NCBI RefSeq assembly: GCF_009755355.1
Contig: NZ_WQLB01000021.1
Span: 1 to 64,000 of the forward strand
DNA: 64,000 bases
Direction of reading: 5' to 3'
Source of the DNA: Deinococcus arboris
Lineage (GTDB): Bacteria; Deinococcota; Deinococci; Deinococcales; Deinococcaceae
This document shows positions 10,604 through 19,592 of the stretch, piece after piece (the first letter of the stretch is position 1; the number at the start of each line of letters is the position of its first letter). Under the pieces are notes generated by a model that was not told the DNA's origin, searched no databases, and saw only the letters and a list, made by a program, of their open reading frames with translations. The position numbers and the translations under genes were made by a program.

Positions 10604-11345
10604 AATGCCCCTCTTCTAAAGGCCAATCCCAGCTTTCTGCCTCATGTGACCAAATCGGCAGTCTTTGGGCGCTGAGACCAAGTCGTTTGCTCGGCTCCTG
10701 CCACTGCTGAATACCGCCCTCAGCGTCCACCGCCCAGACCTGCGCTTCATACCGCTGTCCAAAGGCCACCGTCCGCAATCCTTCAGTCGTCAAGAGGTCA
10801 AAGTCGCCCAGGCCAACTCGCGTGACATGTCCCCGGAGTATTTGCTGCGGGGTTAACCAGTTCATTTCCATCACCCTGTCCCGCGCGCAAAGCAAGAAGG
10901 CCACCCAGGCGCGCCGAATCAAGCTGTAGTGCGCGGGCGTTTCTCTTGACCATTCCTCGTTGGCAAATTCATGCGGACAATCCACCCGGTCAGGGTGCCG
11001 GGCAAACTCAGGACGGTCAATAAACAGGGCGAAGAACCGCTCCACTTCGCCCAAATCGTCTGAGAGGAAAGAGGAGAAAGCGCTCAGCATCAGCAGGTCC
11101 CAAGGCTCAATATCCAACTGCTGCTCCTCATAGACTTTCAACGTCCAGAACGAGTCCAGCGTGACCTCCAGATGCTGCACTTCGTAAGCCCATTTGGCTG
11201 GCCGCCACTCCGGCAACCACACCTGCCGGACAGAGACCCAGCCCACCCGGTCTTTCGGTGGGCGCTGAACGTAGGCGGCCAGCCCAGAACGGTTAAGGGT
11301 ATTGACCTGCTGAATACTCAATTTGAATCGAGGAGCAGAACTCAT
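10602..11345 (-). CDS. Conserved hypothetical protein
   Basis: I do not recognise this 247-residue protein. It is rich in Trp, Glu and Arg, lacks a signal peptide or membrane segment, and looks like a soluble cytoplasmic protein (LEVTLDSFWTLKVYEEQQLD; RRAWVAFLLCARDRVMEM). The start at 11345 (MSSAPRFKLS) is preferred over a frame starting at 11387, because TACGGT lies 6 nt upstream at 11357-11352 on the minus strand. It is convergent with speA and shares the terminator region. Confidence 0.6.
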   Translation of the reverse strand: MSSAPRFKLSIQQVNTLNRSGLAAYVQRPPKDRVGWVSVRQVWLPEWRPAKWAYEVQHLEVTLDSFWTLKVYEEQQLDIEPWDLLMLSAFSSFLSDDLGEVERFFALFIDRPEFARHPDRVDCPHEFANEEWSRETPAHYSLIRRAWVAFLLCARDRVMEMNWLTPQQILRGHVTRVGLGDFDLLTTEGLRTVAFGQRYEAQVWAVDAEGGIQQWQEPSKRLGLSAQRLPIWSHEAESWDWPLEEGH

Positions 11346-11570
11346 ATCTTCACCGTAACGAGCGAAAGAAACGGCCTGCATCGGCAAAGTGGCTCACACT
11401 AGAAAGCAGCTCAGGCAGGGCTCTGTGAAGTTGTCCTTTCAAGAGGACTAAGCCCCAAGATCTGCATGAACATCAATTCCGACTAAACCACTCCGATTGA
11501 TAAAAGTGATGGGTTTACATGACGCAGCAGCCTACTTTCAAAGGAAAGCACTTCATTTACAGTCAATGGC

Positions 11571-11747
11571 ATGAACGACTCGACCACCATTGTCAGCCGC
11601 TGCGACGCCACGACCTGCCGCTTTAACAGCGATATGGCCTGCACCGCCGGCCAGATTGAAGTGAGCCTGAGCGCCCAGCAGGCCCAGTGCCTGACCTTCA
11701 GCCCGGCCAGCGACGCCCAGAGCGACCAGCCCAGCGCCCAGAACTAA
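11571..11747 (+). CDS. DUF1540 domain miniprotein
   Basis: A 58-residue protein that fits the DUF1540 pattern. The Cys-rich N-terminal half reads SRCDATTCRFNSDMACTAGQ, followed by IEVSL, with Cys at 11, 16, 24 and 40 arranged as in small metal-binding domains. The C-terminal half is Ala-, Ser- and Gln-rich. A TACAGT -10 box at 11558-11563 lies 7 nt before the ATG, which supports leaderless expression, and a terminator follows at 11762. The role of DUF1540 proteins is not known. Zinc or iron binding is an inference from the cysteines. Confidence 0.75.
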   Translation: MNDSTTIVSRCDATTCRFNSDMACTAGQIEVSLSAQQAQCLTFSPASDAQSDQPSAQN

Positions 11748-11761
11748 GCGACACATCTGCG

Positions 11762-11791
11762 AAGGCCTCCGGTGACACTGGGGGCTTTTTT
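11762..11791 (+). terminator. Terminator after the DUF1540 gene
   Basis: AAGGCCTCCGGTG pairs with CACTGGGGGCTT using several G-T pairs, followed by TTTTTT. It gives the short gene its own transcription unit. Confidence 0.75.
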
Positions 11792-11986
11792 GATGGCTGA
11801 CATTGCCCCTTCAGGGTGCAGATATGCGGAAGCCCGGAATACCTGATGCCTCTTTCCGTTAGTGGTTGCGGCATTGGCCAGCAGCGCCGCAAGCGGCAGA
11901 CACAGAGGTCTCCCGAACCGCCTCCCTAACGCCAGGCGGGCCGGCGCGGGTCATTTCTTCATCCTGAACGCGCTACCCTGTTCTCT

Positions 11987-13219
11987 ATGTCGGACGCTCT
12001 CCTTACGCTGGAAATCGAGAAACTGGTCGCCGGAGGTCTGGGGCTGGCCCGTGACGAATCCGGCGTGGTGCTGGTGCGCGGCGCACTGCCAGGTGAGCAG
12101 GTTACCGCCCGCGTACGCGCAGGCAAGGGCGTGCGCCAGGGTGAAGTTGTGGAGGTGCTGCGCCGCAGCCCCCAGCGCGTGGACGCCCCCGAGTTGCCCA
12201 CCGCCGACCTGGCCCACGCGACCTACGCCGCGCAGCTGGAATACAAGCGCGCCTTCGTGGAAGAGGCCCTGAGCCGCATTGCCAAGGTGCGCCACGGCGT
12301 TTCGCCCACCGTGCCCAGCCCGGACGCCTGGGGCTACCGCAACACCGCGCAGTATCTGGTGACGCCGCAGGGCCTGGCCTACCGCGAACGCCGGGGCAAA
12401 GAGCCCCTGGTGGTGCAGCGCGATCCCCTGGTCATGCCCCAGATCCAGGCGGTGCTGGACAAACTGGACCCTGCGCAGCTGGACCCCGCCACCGAGGTCG
12501 CCTTTCGTGCCAGCCGCCTGACCGGCGAGGTGGTGGCTGCCCTGATCGGGGCCGGCGAGCCTAAACAGTTCCTGCGCGCCAGTGATCACCTGATGGACGC
12601 GGGCGTGGTGGGCGTCTCACTGGCCCAGCCGGCCGGGCGCCGCTTTAGCGCCGGGGTGCGCCTGATTGCCGGCGAAAGCGAAATCCGCGAGCAGTTTGGC
12701 AACGTGCAGGTGAGCGTGTCGGCCACCGGCTTTGCCCAGGTCAACCCCCAGGCCGCTGGGCTGGCCTACCTGCGCGCCGCTGAACTGGCCGGCGAAGGGG
12801 AACACGCCGTGGACCTGTACGGCGGCGCCGGCGCCATCGGGCGGCACCTGGCCCCGAAGTTCCGCCGCGTGACGGTGCTGGACGCCGCCCCCGAGGCGCT
12901 GGCCCGTGGCCGGCAGGATGTGGCCCAGAGCGGCGAGAAGAACGTGACCTTCCGCAGCGGCGACGCCGCGCGCTTCTCCGAGCTGGGGACCGATGTGATC
13001 GTGGTGGACCCGCCCCGCGCCGGCCTTGAGGAAGGTGCCCGCGACCATATTCATGCCAGCACTGCGGACCGGCTGGTCTACGTGTCGTGCGACCCCGCCA
13101 CCTGGGCGCGCGATGTGGGGGACCTCGTGCGCCGGGGCTGGAAACTGGCTGAAGTGGTGCCCCACGACTTTTATCCGCAGACCAGTCACGTCGAGATTGT
13201 CAGCGTCCTGAACCGCTGA
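11987..13219 (+). CDS. TrmA/RlmC/RlmD-type RNA (uracil-5-)-methyltransferase
   Basis: A 410-residue SAM-dependent RNA methyltransferase that would make 5-methyluridine in rRNA or tRNA. It starts with a TRAM-like RNA-binding domain (about residues 1-60: [19 protein letters not shown]). The catalytic domain has [15 protein letters not shown] (SAM site), VVDPPRAG and [12 protein letters not shown], which holds the nucleophilic Cys. The Cys residues that bind the 4Fe-4S cluster in E. coli RlmD are absent from the segment before QLEYKR. Leaderless start: TACCCT at 11974-11979, 7 nt before the ATG. The exact target base is not inferable. Confidence 0.88.
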   Translation: MSDALLTLEIEKLVAGGLGLARDESGVVLVRGALPGEQVTARVRAGKGVRQGEVVEVLRRSPQRVDAPELPTADLAHATYAAQLEYKRAFVEEALSRIAKVRHGVSPTVPSPDAWGYRNTAQYLVTPQGLAYRERRGKEPLVVQRDPLVMPQIQAVLDKLDPAQLDPATEVAFRASRLTGEVVAALIGAGEPKQFLRASDHLMDAGVVGVSLAQPAGRRFSAGVRLIAGESEIREQFGNVQVSVSATGFAQVNPQAAGLAYLRAAELAGEGEHAVDLYGGAGAIGRHLAPKFRRVTVLDAAPEALARGRQDVAQSGEKNVTFRSGDAARFSELGTDVIVVDPPRAGLEEGARDHIHASTADRLVYVSCDPATWARDVGDLVRRGWKLAEVVPHDFYPQTSHVEIVSVLNR

Positions 13220-13230
13220 CAGCGGGACTT

Positions 13231-13365
13231 AGACGGATTCCGTGTGTTTCGTTCAAACATCAGCTCCCTTCCGATGTTCAAACTCCACGCCCGAAACCCG
13301 TTTTGCTGCTGCTTCCTCTCATCGAATTGACTCGTTGAGAACGAGGATGCAATCGAAGTCCGTAT
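13231..13365 (+). repeat. Dispersed inverted-terminus repeat, copy B
   Basis: A 135-bp element in the same orientation as 5535-5670. It begins AGACGGATTCCG and ends CGAAGTCCGTAT, and shares the core CACGCCCGAAACCCG. An inner hairpin-like stretch, CTCGTTGAGAACGAG, occupies the place of the inner hairpin in copy A. It lies between the methyltransferase gene and a putative lipoprotein gene. Confidence 0.72.
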
Positions 13366-13476
13366 CAGGACAGTTGAGGGACGTGCTGCGACCCTTCAAA
13401 AGAACGGGCCACCCCTGTGCGAGCCGTAAAGCTGCGGTTCATGGCTAATTCACGGCGGGGCATTAGGCTGCGCCGC

Positions 13477-13875
13477 GTGAAGTGGCCTGCCCTCTTTGTT
13501 GTGCTGCCCGCCCTGCTGTGTGCCTGTCAGGATCAGGAGGCCCGCGCCCAGAACGCCGCCCTTCAGGCGCGGGTTGAGGCCCTGGAAACGCAGGTGCGCG
13601 CCCTGCAAGACACCGAGGTCACCGCCCTGCCGGCCGACGTGGGCAAGGTCACCGCCCAGGCAGCGGCCCAGAACTGTGCCAACAGTCTGACGCGAGAACT
13701 AGAGACTTTTCGCCAGAACAGCCTGGACCGGCGCTACCCCACCGCCGCGCAACTGGCGTTGCCGCCTGCCTGCACCGACCAGCGCGTCAACTGGGTGGCG
13801 CGCGGCGCGCAGGAGTACACCTTCACGATTACAGACAGCGGCGGCCTGGAACTGGCCCGTCAAAGCGGGTCGTAG
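13477..13875 (+). CDS. Putative lipoprotein with coiled-coil segment
   Basis: A 132-residue protein starting with MKWPALFVVLPALLCACQD, a short signal with a lipobox ending in Cys17. A Leu/Ala heptad stretch follows (LQARVEALETQVRALQDTEV), suggesting a coiled coil. Two further Cys residues lie in the C-terminal half. A GTG at 13477 is chosen because TAGGCT at 13464-13469 lies 7 nt upstream, and this start places the signal at the N-terminus. An ATG at 13441 is the alternative. The 3' end overlaps the convergent next gene by 16 bp. Function unknown. Confidence 0.65.
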   Translation: MKWPALFVVLPALLCACQDQEARAQNAALQARVEALETQVRALQDTEVTALPADVGKVTAQAAAQNCANSLTRELETFRQNSLDRRYPTAAQLALPPACTDQRVNWVARGAQEYTFTITDSGGLELARQSGS

Positions 13876-14324
13876 CCTCGCCCCGCGACCGGGTCGTCGG
13901 AGGTTTCATCTTCCAGCACAATGCCAAAGGTGGTCACGCGGGTGCCAGTGAAGCCCACCACCAGCGCCCAGACGGCCTGCGGGGCTTTTTCAAAGGTGGC
14001 GCTGCGAACATAGAAGGTCTCGCCCTGATTGGTGAAGGTTCGCTCGCCCACCACCTGCCGCTCGGCGCCGTAGGTGATCACGCCGGCCTGGCGGTAGGCC
14101 CGGAAAGCCGCCAGCGACCCCCACTGCCCCTGCACATCGGTGCTAAAGGCATTCCACAGGCCGTCCAGCCGGACCGCGTAGAACTCGGTCAGCAGGGCGC
14201 GGCCACGGGTCAGGGCCGTGCGCTCGGCGGCGGTGCTGGTGCCCGTCGGCGGGGGCGTGCCCTGCGCGGCGGCCGGCACCAGCAGCGTGAGGCTTAGGGC
14301 GACCGAACGCAGCAGGGCAGTCAT
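13860..14324 (-). CDS. Exported hypothetical protein
   Basis: A 154-residue protein with a signal peptide (MTALLRSVALSLTLLVPAAA) followed by a compact alpha+beta domain (FYAVRLDGLWNAFSTDVQGQ; GERTFTNQGETFYVRSATF). The pattern of a helix plus curved strands resembles DUF3887/NTF2-like periplasmic domains, but no diagnostic residues are visible. A TACCCT box on the minus strand at 14335-14330 lies 5 nt upstream of the start. The 3' end overlaps the convergent lipoprotein gene by 16 bp. Confidence 0.65.
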   Translation of the reverse strand: MTALLRSVALSLTLLVPAAAQGTPPPTGTSTAAERTALTRGRALLTEFYAVRLDGLWNAFSTDVQGQWGSLAAFRAYRQAGVITYGAERQVVGERTFTNQGETFYVRSATFEKAPQAVWALVVGFTGTRVTTFGIVLEDETSDDPVAGRGYDPL

Positions 14325-14360
14325 GGCCCAGGGTAACCGCAGAGGCGGGCCGGGCGGATG

Positions 14361-15182
14361 TCAGGCAGATAAAGACCCGGCCAGCAGCGCTTCAAGCACT
14401 ACCGCCACGCCGTCCTCATCGTTGCTGAGGGTCACCTCGCTGGCGGCCTGCCGGGCCTCGGGGTGGGCGTTCGCCATCGCCACGCCGCGCCCGGCCCAGG
14501 CCAGCATCTCGGCGTCGTTGGGGGCGTCGCCGAAGGCCAGCACTTCGTTACGGGCAATGCCCAGGTGGGCGCACAGCCGTTCCAGGCCCCAGGCTTTGCT
14601 GACGCCTTCGGCCAGCACCTCCAGAAACGGCGCGCCGGAATGGGTCACGGCAAAGCCGGGCAGCCCCAGGGCCCGCACCTGCACGAGCAGGTCGTCCGGA
14701 TGCAGGGTGGGGTGGCGCACGATGAGTTTCAGGCTGGGCTCGGCCAGCACCTCGTCCAGCGTAAAGGTGCCCATGTCGGCGGGTTCGCGGTTGTGGTCGC
14801 TCAGGCGCGCCAGGCCCGCGTAGCCGTCCTGCGCCACAAAGACCTCGCCGCCCTGCCGCACCGAGACAAACAGCAAGTCCGGCAGCCGCTCGCGCAGCGC
14901 CCCGGCCAGGGCCCGCTGCACGTCGGCCGCCACATGGGCCTCGAACAGCACGTCGCCTGTGGGCAGATGCACCCCCTGGGCACCGTTGCCACACAGCGCC
15001 CAGGTAAACCCCAGCGCAGCGGCGCTGGGCCGCACGCTGCGCGGCTGGCGCGCAGTCACCGGCACTACGGGTATGCCCGCTGCCCGCGCCGCATGGAGGG
15101 CCGCTCGGGTGCGGCGGCTGACCGTCTTGGCGCTGGTCAGCAGCGTGCCGTCCAAGTCGGTGGCGATGAGGCGAATGGGCAT
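14361..15182 (-). CDS. HAD-superfamily Cof-type phosphatase
   Basis: A 273-residue hydrolase of the Cof/class IIB HAD family, which dephosphorylates sugar phosphates or related cytoplasmic metabolites. Motif I is IATDLDGTLL (nucleophile Asp and acid-base Asp), motif II contains PVTARQPRS, and motif IV is AFGDAPNDAEMLAWA. The alternative GTG start at 15197 overlaps the M48 protease stop (GTGA); the ATG at 15182 is 11 nt below that stop and places the catalytic strand at the usual distance. It is the last gene of an acpS-M48-HAD operon. Confidence 0.85.
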   Translation of the reverse strand: MPIRLIATDLDGTLLTSAKTVSRRTRAALHAARAAGIPVVPVTARQPRSVRPSAAALGFTWALCGNGAQGVHLPTGDVLFEAHVAADVQRALAGALRERLPDLLFVSVRQGGEVFVAQDGYAGLARLSDHNREPADMGTFTLDEVLAEPSLKLIVRHPTLHPDDLLVQVRALGLPGFAVTHSGAPFLEVLAEGVSKAWGLERLCAHLGIARNEVLAFGDAPNDAEMLAWAGRGVAMANAHPEARQAASEVTLSNDEDGVAVVLEALLAGSLSA

Positions 15183-15193
15183 GGGCCCGCGCC

Positions 15194-16720
15194 TCACTCG
15201 CCGTCCAGCAGGAGGCTGTCCCGGAGTCCTAAGGCCGCCATCTGATCAGGCCACGCGGCGCGGGCCGCAGGCTGCATCACCATCTGCCAGAGCAGGGGTT
15301 CCGGCGTCAGGGTCTGCCCGTGGGCCTGCGCCGCCCAGGGATGACCAGGCTGCACGTGCGCGCATGCTCCCTGGCGCAGCGCGGCCAGCAGAACACCCAG
15401 GGCCAACCAGGCCACCAGGGCATGCCGCTCATCGCCTCCTACCCCCTCGTACTGCAGCTGCGTGAAACGCACCCGCAGGTGGGCATTCAGGTCGGCGCAG
15501 ATGACCGGCACGTCCAGCAGCGTCACGCCGCGCAGCGCTGCGCGCACAGTCTCACTCTGGCTCAGCGCCTGCCAGTGCGGGGGCCAGTGTGCCGTGTTCA
15601 GGTCATCCCAAAGCACGGGCCGCAGGGCCCTGACCGACGCCGGAACGTAAAAGGCTTCGCTCCAGCGGTCAGCCTGACCCAGCAGTGAGCTTGGCTCTGC
15701 GGGCGGCCAGTCCTCAGGCAGAGGGGCTTCTAACCTGTCCAGGCGCGCACGCAGCGATGGATGCGACAGGGTCGCCTCACGCTCTGGAAGGTCCTGCGCC
15801 GTCCAGCCGCGCAGCCGCTCGGCCTGCTCACCCCTGAGGAACATCTGAAAGCCCTCAGCCAGCGGCACGCGGAAGCCCGCCTGTGCCAGCGGCACCACCT
15901 CCTGCGCGACATAGGCGTCAAACAGGTGAGCCTCAACCGCAATGCGGCGCAGGGCAGAGTGGGCGGCGGCTGCCCCCGCCACGCGCTCTGCAGCCTGGTC
16001 GGCGGCGTGCTCCTGGGCGTGATTGAGCCGCTCGCTCACCCGCAGGTAGGCGCGTGCCAGGGCCGTCATGGGCAGCGCCAGCAAGTTGCCCAGCAGGAGG
16101 TACAGCACCACGGCGGTAGACAGGCCCTGCGGCAACAGCTCAACGGCCCGCTCTGGACTCCCCTGGCGCAGGCTCAGGGCTGTGCGGAACATCCCCGATG
16201 CCAGACCGGCCAACCGCCAGGCCCGCGCCGCGTCTCCGCCGCCCACGTGGGCCAATTCATGAGCAATCACGGCCTTGACCTCTGCGCCGGACAGAGACAG
16301 CAGTAGGGGCAATCCCAGGCCCAGGGTGGAGCGGCCCCCCTGCACAGACATATACGCATTCATGTCGGGCAGCAGCCGCACTTCTGCGGGCATAGGCACA
16401 TTCAGCGCGTGGGCGACGCTCTCAATGAGCGCTTTCAGGTCTGGCTCACTGTCAAGCGCAACAGGGGTTCCGAACGGGGCTGGGCGCCGCCGAGGAAATG
16501 AGGTCCACCACAGATGAAGGAGCAAACCTGCCGGCATCAGCAGCGCGCCCCACCGCAGGAGGGCTGGCAGCCCCGACCCAGCCAACGCGATGATCACCCA
16601 CAGGAGAGCGGCACTCACCAGCATGAAGAAGATCCAGTAGCACAGCAGTATCCCCAGAGCCAGGCGACTGTCGCGCTGGATGATCTCGGGGTGAAGCAAG
16701 ACTGGAGAAGCAGAAGTCAC
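15194..16720 (-). CDS. M48-family zinc metalloprotease
   Basis: A 508-residue membrane-anchored protease of the M48 family (HtpX/Ste24-like). Two hydrophobic stretches in the first 75 residues ([39 protein letters not shown]) fit membrane segments. The zinc motif is [13 protein letters not shown] with HExxH at residues 154-158. A third zinc ligand, typically Glu downstream, lies within the region of [19 protein letters not shown]. Family members degrade damaged membrane proteins. It overlaps acpS by 4 bp. Confidence 0.85.
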   Translation of the reverse strand: MTSASPVLLHPEIIQRDSRLALGILLCYWIFFMLVSAALLWVIIALAGSGLPALLRWGALLMPAGLLLHLWWTSFPRRRPAPFGTPVALDSEPDLKALIESVAHALNVPMPAEVRLLPDMNAYMSVQGGRSTLGLGLPLLLSLSGAEVKAVIAHELAHVGGGDAARAWRLAGLASGMFRTALSLRQGSPERAVELLPQGLSTAVVLYLLLGNLLALPMTALARAYLRVSERLNHAQEHAADQAAERVAGAAAAHSALRRIAVEAHLFDAYVAQEVVPLAQAGFRVPLAEGFQMFLRGEQAERLRGWTAQDLPEREATLSHPSLRARLDRLEAPLPEDWPPAEPSSLLGQADRWSEAFYVPASVRALRPVLWDDLNTAHWPPHWQALSQSETVRAALRGVTLLDVPVICADLNAHLRVRFTQLQYEGVGGDERHALVAWLALGVLLAALRQGACAHVQPGHPWAAQAHGQTLTPEPLLWQMVMQPAARAAWPDQMAALGLRDSLLLDGE

Positions 16721-17145
16721 GGTGTCACTGTAATGGGCGCAGCACTTTCATGGAGACGAATCTCCCGCGCCTCCAGCACCACCACCGCTGAGGCGTGGTC
16801 CTTGGTATGGGTCAGGGTCAGGTGGGCCACCCAGCCGCGCGCGGCCAGTTCAGCGGCGATCTCAGGGACAAAGCCCAGGACCGGCGGCGCAAATGGAAAG
16901 GGACCGTCCGGGGTGCGCTCACGCTCTACCCACACGTCTCGCCAGCCGTGCGGACGTGGCCAGACCTTCTGAAAGGCTTCCTTGGCCGCAAAGCGCGCTG
17001 CCAGACTGGGGGCCGGGTCACTCAGCCGGGCGCAGTAGGCCAGTTCGGTAGGCGCAAACAGCTTCTCGGCCCGGCGTCCCTCTCGCGCCAGCATCCCCCG
17101 GATACGAGCAATTTCAATCAGGTCGTGGCCCACCGCGACAATCAC
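16717..17145 (-). CDS. acpS: Holo-[acyl-carrier-protein] synthase
   Basis: A 142-residue AcpS-type phosphopantetheinyl transferase that loads the 4'-phosphopantetheine arm from CoA onto acyl carrier protein. It has the two family signatures: [10 protein letters not shown] near the N-terminus (Mg-binding Asp) and [12 protein letters not shown] in the middle (catalytic Glu and Lys). The GTG at 17145 is chosen because TATGCT at 17158-17153 on the minus strand is 7 nt upstream. The ATG that starts a longer frame at 17157 lies inside that box. It heads the operon with the protease and HAD phosphatase and is divergent from the MntA-HepT-like gene. Confidence 0.85.
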   Translation of the reverse strand: MIVAVGHDLIEIARIRGMLAREGRRAEKLFAPTELAYCARLSDPAPSLAARFAAKEAFQKVWPRPHGWRDVWVERERTPDGPFPFAPPVLGFVPEIAAELAARGWVAHLTLTHTKDHASAVVVLEAREIRLHESAAPITVTP

Positions 17146-17177
17146 GGTTCCCAGCATACGTGCCCTATCCTGGCCGG

Positions 17178-17882
17178 GTGACCCAGAGCGCCGAGCCGCT
17201 GTTTCCCGATCTGCGCCTTCCGACCATCGCGGCGGCGCTGCGGGGCGCCCAGCCGCTGTGGACCGCCCTGGGGGTTAGCCGCGTGCGCGTGTTCGGTTCG
17301 GTGGCGCGCGGTGAGGCCACGCCCGGCAGCGACATTGACCTGCTGGTGGACTGGGCGCCCGGCACGCCGCGCGGCCTGCTGGACCTGATGCGGGTGCGCG
17401 AGGTCTTTGAGGATGTGCTGGGCCGCCGGGTGGACGTGCTGACTGCCGCCCCCCTGCGTCACCCGCTGAGGGGCGAGATTCTGGAAGACGCGGTGGACGT
17501 GCTGGCCGTCCCCAACCCCGCCCCACGCACCCACCGTCCCAAACGCTGGCGCTGGCGCGTGTACGACCTGCTGGCGGCCATTGACCGAATTGCGGCCTAC
17601 ACGAGCGGCCACTCGCTGACGACCTTTACCCGCGACGAGGCCGTGCGCGACGCCGTGCTGCACAACCTCGCGCGCCTGGGCGAAACCACCAAGTTCATTC
17701 CCCAGAGCGTGCAGGACCGCGCGCCGCACCTACCCTGGGCGCTGCTGCGTGACATCCGCAACCTGGTGTCCCACGATTACTTCGGCATTGAGCCGGCGCT
17801 CATCTGGCATACGGCGAGGGTGGAGTTGCCAGCGCTGCGGCCGGCGCTTCAGGCGTTGGCGGATGGGAAAGCGGGGCTATAG
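17178..17882 (+). CDS. Fused MntA-like nucleotidyltransferase/HepT-like (HEPN) protein
   Basis: A 234-residue protein joining two usually separate partners. Residues 15-110 are a minimal nucleotidyltransferase with [19 protein letters not shown], matching GSX10DXD (G40, S41, D52, D54). Residues 120-234 are a HEPN/DUF86-like helical domain with RNLVSHDY, the RX4HXY ribonuclease motif (R194, H199, Y201). In HepT-MntA toxin-antitoxin pairs, the nucleotidyltransferase adds AMP to the tyrosine of this motif on the HEPN toxin. The GTG start at 17178 has TATCCT at 17166-17171, 6 nt upstream. Whether this is an active toxin, an inactive pair or a tRNA/protein modifier is unknown. Confidence 0.7.
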   Translation: MTQSAEPLFPDLRLPTIAAALRGAQPLWTALGVSRVRVFGSVARGEATPGSDIDLLVDWAPGTPRGLLDLMRVREVFEDVLGRRVDVLTAAPLRHPLRGEILEDAVDVLAVPNPAPRTHRPKRWRWRVYDLLAAIDRIAAYTSGHSLTTFTRDEAVRDAVLHNLARLGETTKFIPQSVQDRAPHLPWALLRDIRNLVSHDYFGIEPALIWHTARVELPALRPALQALADGKAGL

Positions 17883-17923
17883 GGGCTGGGCATCGGTGGG
17901 GAGGTTGATTTAAGCCTTCGTCA

Positions 17924-17964
<41 letters not shown>

Positions 17965-18350
17965 AGCGCTGCGCTAGGCAGGGATAGGTGACGCGCCGTA
18001 CAAGCCACCTTGTTCTGCGCTATGGACACCGTGGCCCACCTGCCGCCCATCGTCCCACGCCCGCGCGCTGCGCGCACGACGGCTTCCGTTGCTTACCTTG
18101 TAAAAGTGGCAGAGAAGAACGCTTCAAACACGAGGTTCTACTTTTAGAAGATGCTGGCGCAAAAGCTTTTCAAGAGTAGAACCTCTTGCACGCGCCACGC
18201 CTTCCTGCCACAGTGCCGCCCAAGTCCAGGCGAGGCCATTGTGCGCGCAGCGCGCAGGCCCTTCCGCTGGGGCAGCGGATGGCGTCGAGGCCAGACACGA
18301 AAACGGACAGAGCAAGCCGACCAACGCCAGTAGCAACTCTTGCCCAGTGC

Positions 18351-18402
18351 CCCCCCAGCCCCCCCTACCCCGCTGGGGTAGGGGGGCTGGGGGGGGGTGG
18401 GG
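18351..18402 (+). repeat. G-rich hairpin with quadruplex potential
   Basis: CCCCAGCCCCCCCTACCCC pairs with GGGGTAGGGGGGCTGGGG, and the right side continues to four G-runs separated by TA, CT and T. It is therefore a long hairpin or, on the + strand, a possible G-quadruplex, lying about 57 bp before the psuK start. Confidence 0.65.
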
Positions 18403-18420
18403 AAAAGCAACCTAGCCACC

Positions 18421-18449
18421 TTGCTTATCACAATAAGTGTCTTTACCAT
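18421..18449 (+). promoter_or_regulatory. Promoter of psuK-psuG with a palindromic operator
   Basis: TTGCTT at 18421-18426, a 17-bp spacer, and TACCAT at 18444-18449. Inside the spacer CTTAT and ATAAG form an inverted repeat around CACA (18424-18437). That placement suits an operator bound by the HTH domain of the gene product itself, which is an inference. Confidence 0.65.
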
Positions 18450-18458
18450 AGAAAAACT

Positions 18459-19592
18459 ATGTCCCTGACCGAAACCGAAGCTGCCCTGCTCGCCCTCATC
18501 CGTGCGGCACCCCAGGCCACCCCCGAGGAACTGGCCCGCCGCCTCGGCTCTACCCGCGCCGCTGTGAATGTCCACGTCGGCAATCTGGTAAAGAAAGGCG
18601 CCCTGCTCGGCCGGGGCTACCTCCTCCCGCCTGACCTCGGCCCTACCCGGATGGTCGTGGTCGGCGGCGCGAATGTGGACGTGAAAGCCCGCACGCTGGC
18701 GCCAGCACTGCCAGGCACCAGCAACCCCGGCGTGACCACCCAGGCCCCCGGTGGCGTGGCCCGCAACGTGGCCGAGAACCTTGCGCGGCTGGGCGTGCCG
18801 GTCACGCTGGTGTCGGCGGTGGGGCGCGACGCCCTGGGCGACTGGTTGCTGCGGCAGACCGAGGCGGCGGGTGTGGATATCCGGCAGGTGCTGCGTGCGC
18901 CGGATGTCGCCACAGGCACGTATACGGCTGTGCTGGACGACAGCGGCGAGTTGCTGGTGGCGGTGGCCGCCATGGCCGCCACCGACGCCCTGACCCCCGC
19001 CGCGCTGCAAGAACGGCGCGGCACCCTGCGCGGCGCGGGGTGGGTGGTGGCCGACGGCAACCTGACGGCGCCCGCCCTGGCCCACCTGCTGACCCTGGCC
19101 GCCGAGGCCGGCGTGCGGGTGGTGTTCGAGCCGGTCAGCGTGCCCAAGGCCGCCCGCCTGCGCCCAGCCCTGGCGGCTGGCCTGCCCCCTTACGCCGTTA
19201 CCCCCAATGTCGCCGAGCTGGGCGCGCTGCTGGGCCGTGAGGTGCCGGACGAGCCCCAGGCCCTGCGGACGGCGGCGGCCGAACTCCACGCTGCGGGCAT
19301 CACCCTGGTCTGGGTGCGGCGCGGCGCCCAGGGCAGTTTTCTTTCGGCTCCAGACGGCGAAGACAGCCTCCCCGCCCTGCCCGCCCAGGTGCGCGACGTG
19401 ACCGGCGCTGGCGACGCCATGCTGGCCGCCTTCCTGGCTGGCCTGGCCGCTGGCCTGCCCCCGGCCGAGGCCGCCCGACACGGCCACGCCGCTGCCGCCC
19501 TGACCCTGGAAAGCGACCTCGCTGTCTCCCCCACCCTGACTCCGGCCGCCATCCGCGAGCGCGCCGCCCTGATCCCCAAGGAGTCCCCATGA
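18459..19592 (+). CDS. psuK: PfkB-family kinase with N-terminal HTH, probable pseudouridine kinase
   Basis: A 377-residue protein. Residues 1-58 form a winged-helix-like domain (ALLALIRAAPQATPEELARR; AAVNVHVGNLVKKGALLGRG). Residues 65-377 are a PfkB/ribokinase domain with VVVGGANVDVKARTL (N-terminal signature), APGGVARNVAENLARLG and DVTGAGDAMLAAFLAG (C-terminal signature with catalytic Asp). It would phosphorylate pseudouridine to its 5'-phosphate. The downstream psuG gene, overlapping by 4 bp, supports this. The ATG at 18459 fits the promoter; upstream in-frame codons lie inside the palindrome. Confidence 0.85.
   Translation: MSLTETEAALLALIRAAPQATPEELARRLGSTRAAVNVHVGNLVKKGALLGRGYLLPPDLGPTRMVVVGGANVDVKARTLAPALPGTSNPGVTTQAPGGVARNVAENLARLGVPVTLVSAVGRDALGDWLLRQTEAAGVDIRQVLRAPDVATGTYTAVLDDSGELLVAVAAMAATDALTPAALQERRGTLRGAGWVVADGNLTAPALAHLLTLAAEAGVRVVFEPVSVPKAARLRPALAAGLPPYAVTPNVAELGALLGREVPDEPQALRTAAAELHAAGITLVWVRRGAQGSFLSAPDGEDSLPALPAQVRDVTGAGDAMLAAFLAGLAAGLPPAEAARHGHAAAALTLESDLAVSPTLTPAAIRERAALIPKESP

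Noticed and set aside
18186..18458. An N-terminal extension of PsuK to 18186
   Set aside because: It runs through the palindrome, the G-rich hairpin and the promoter; the translated sequence is low-complexity.
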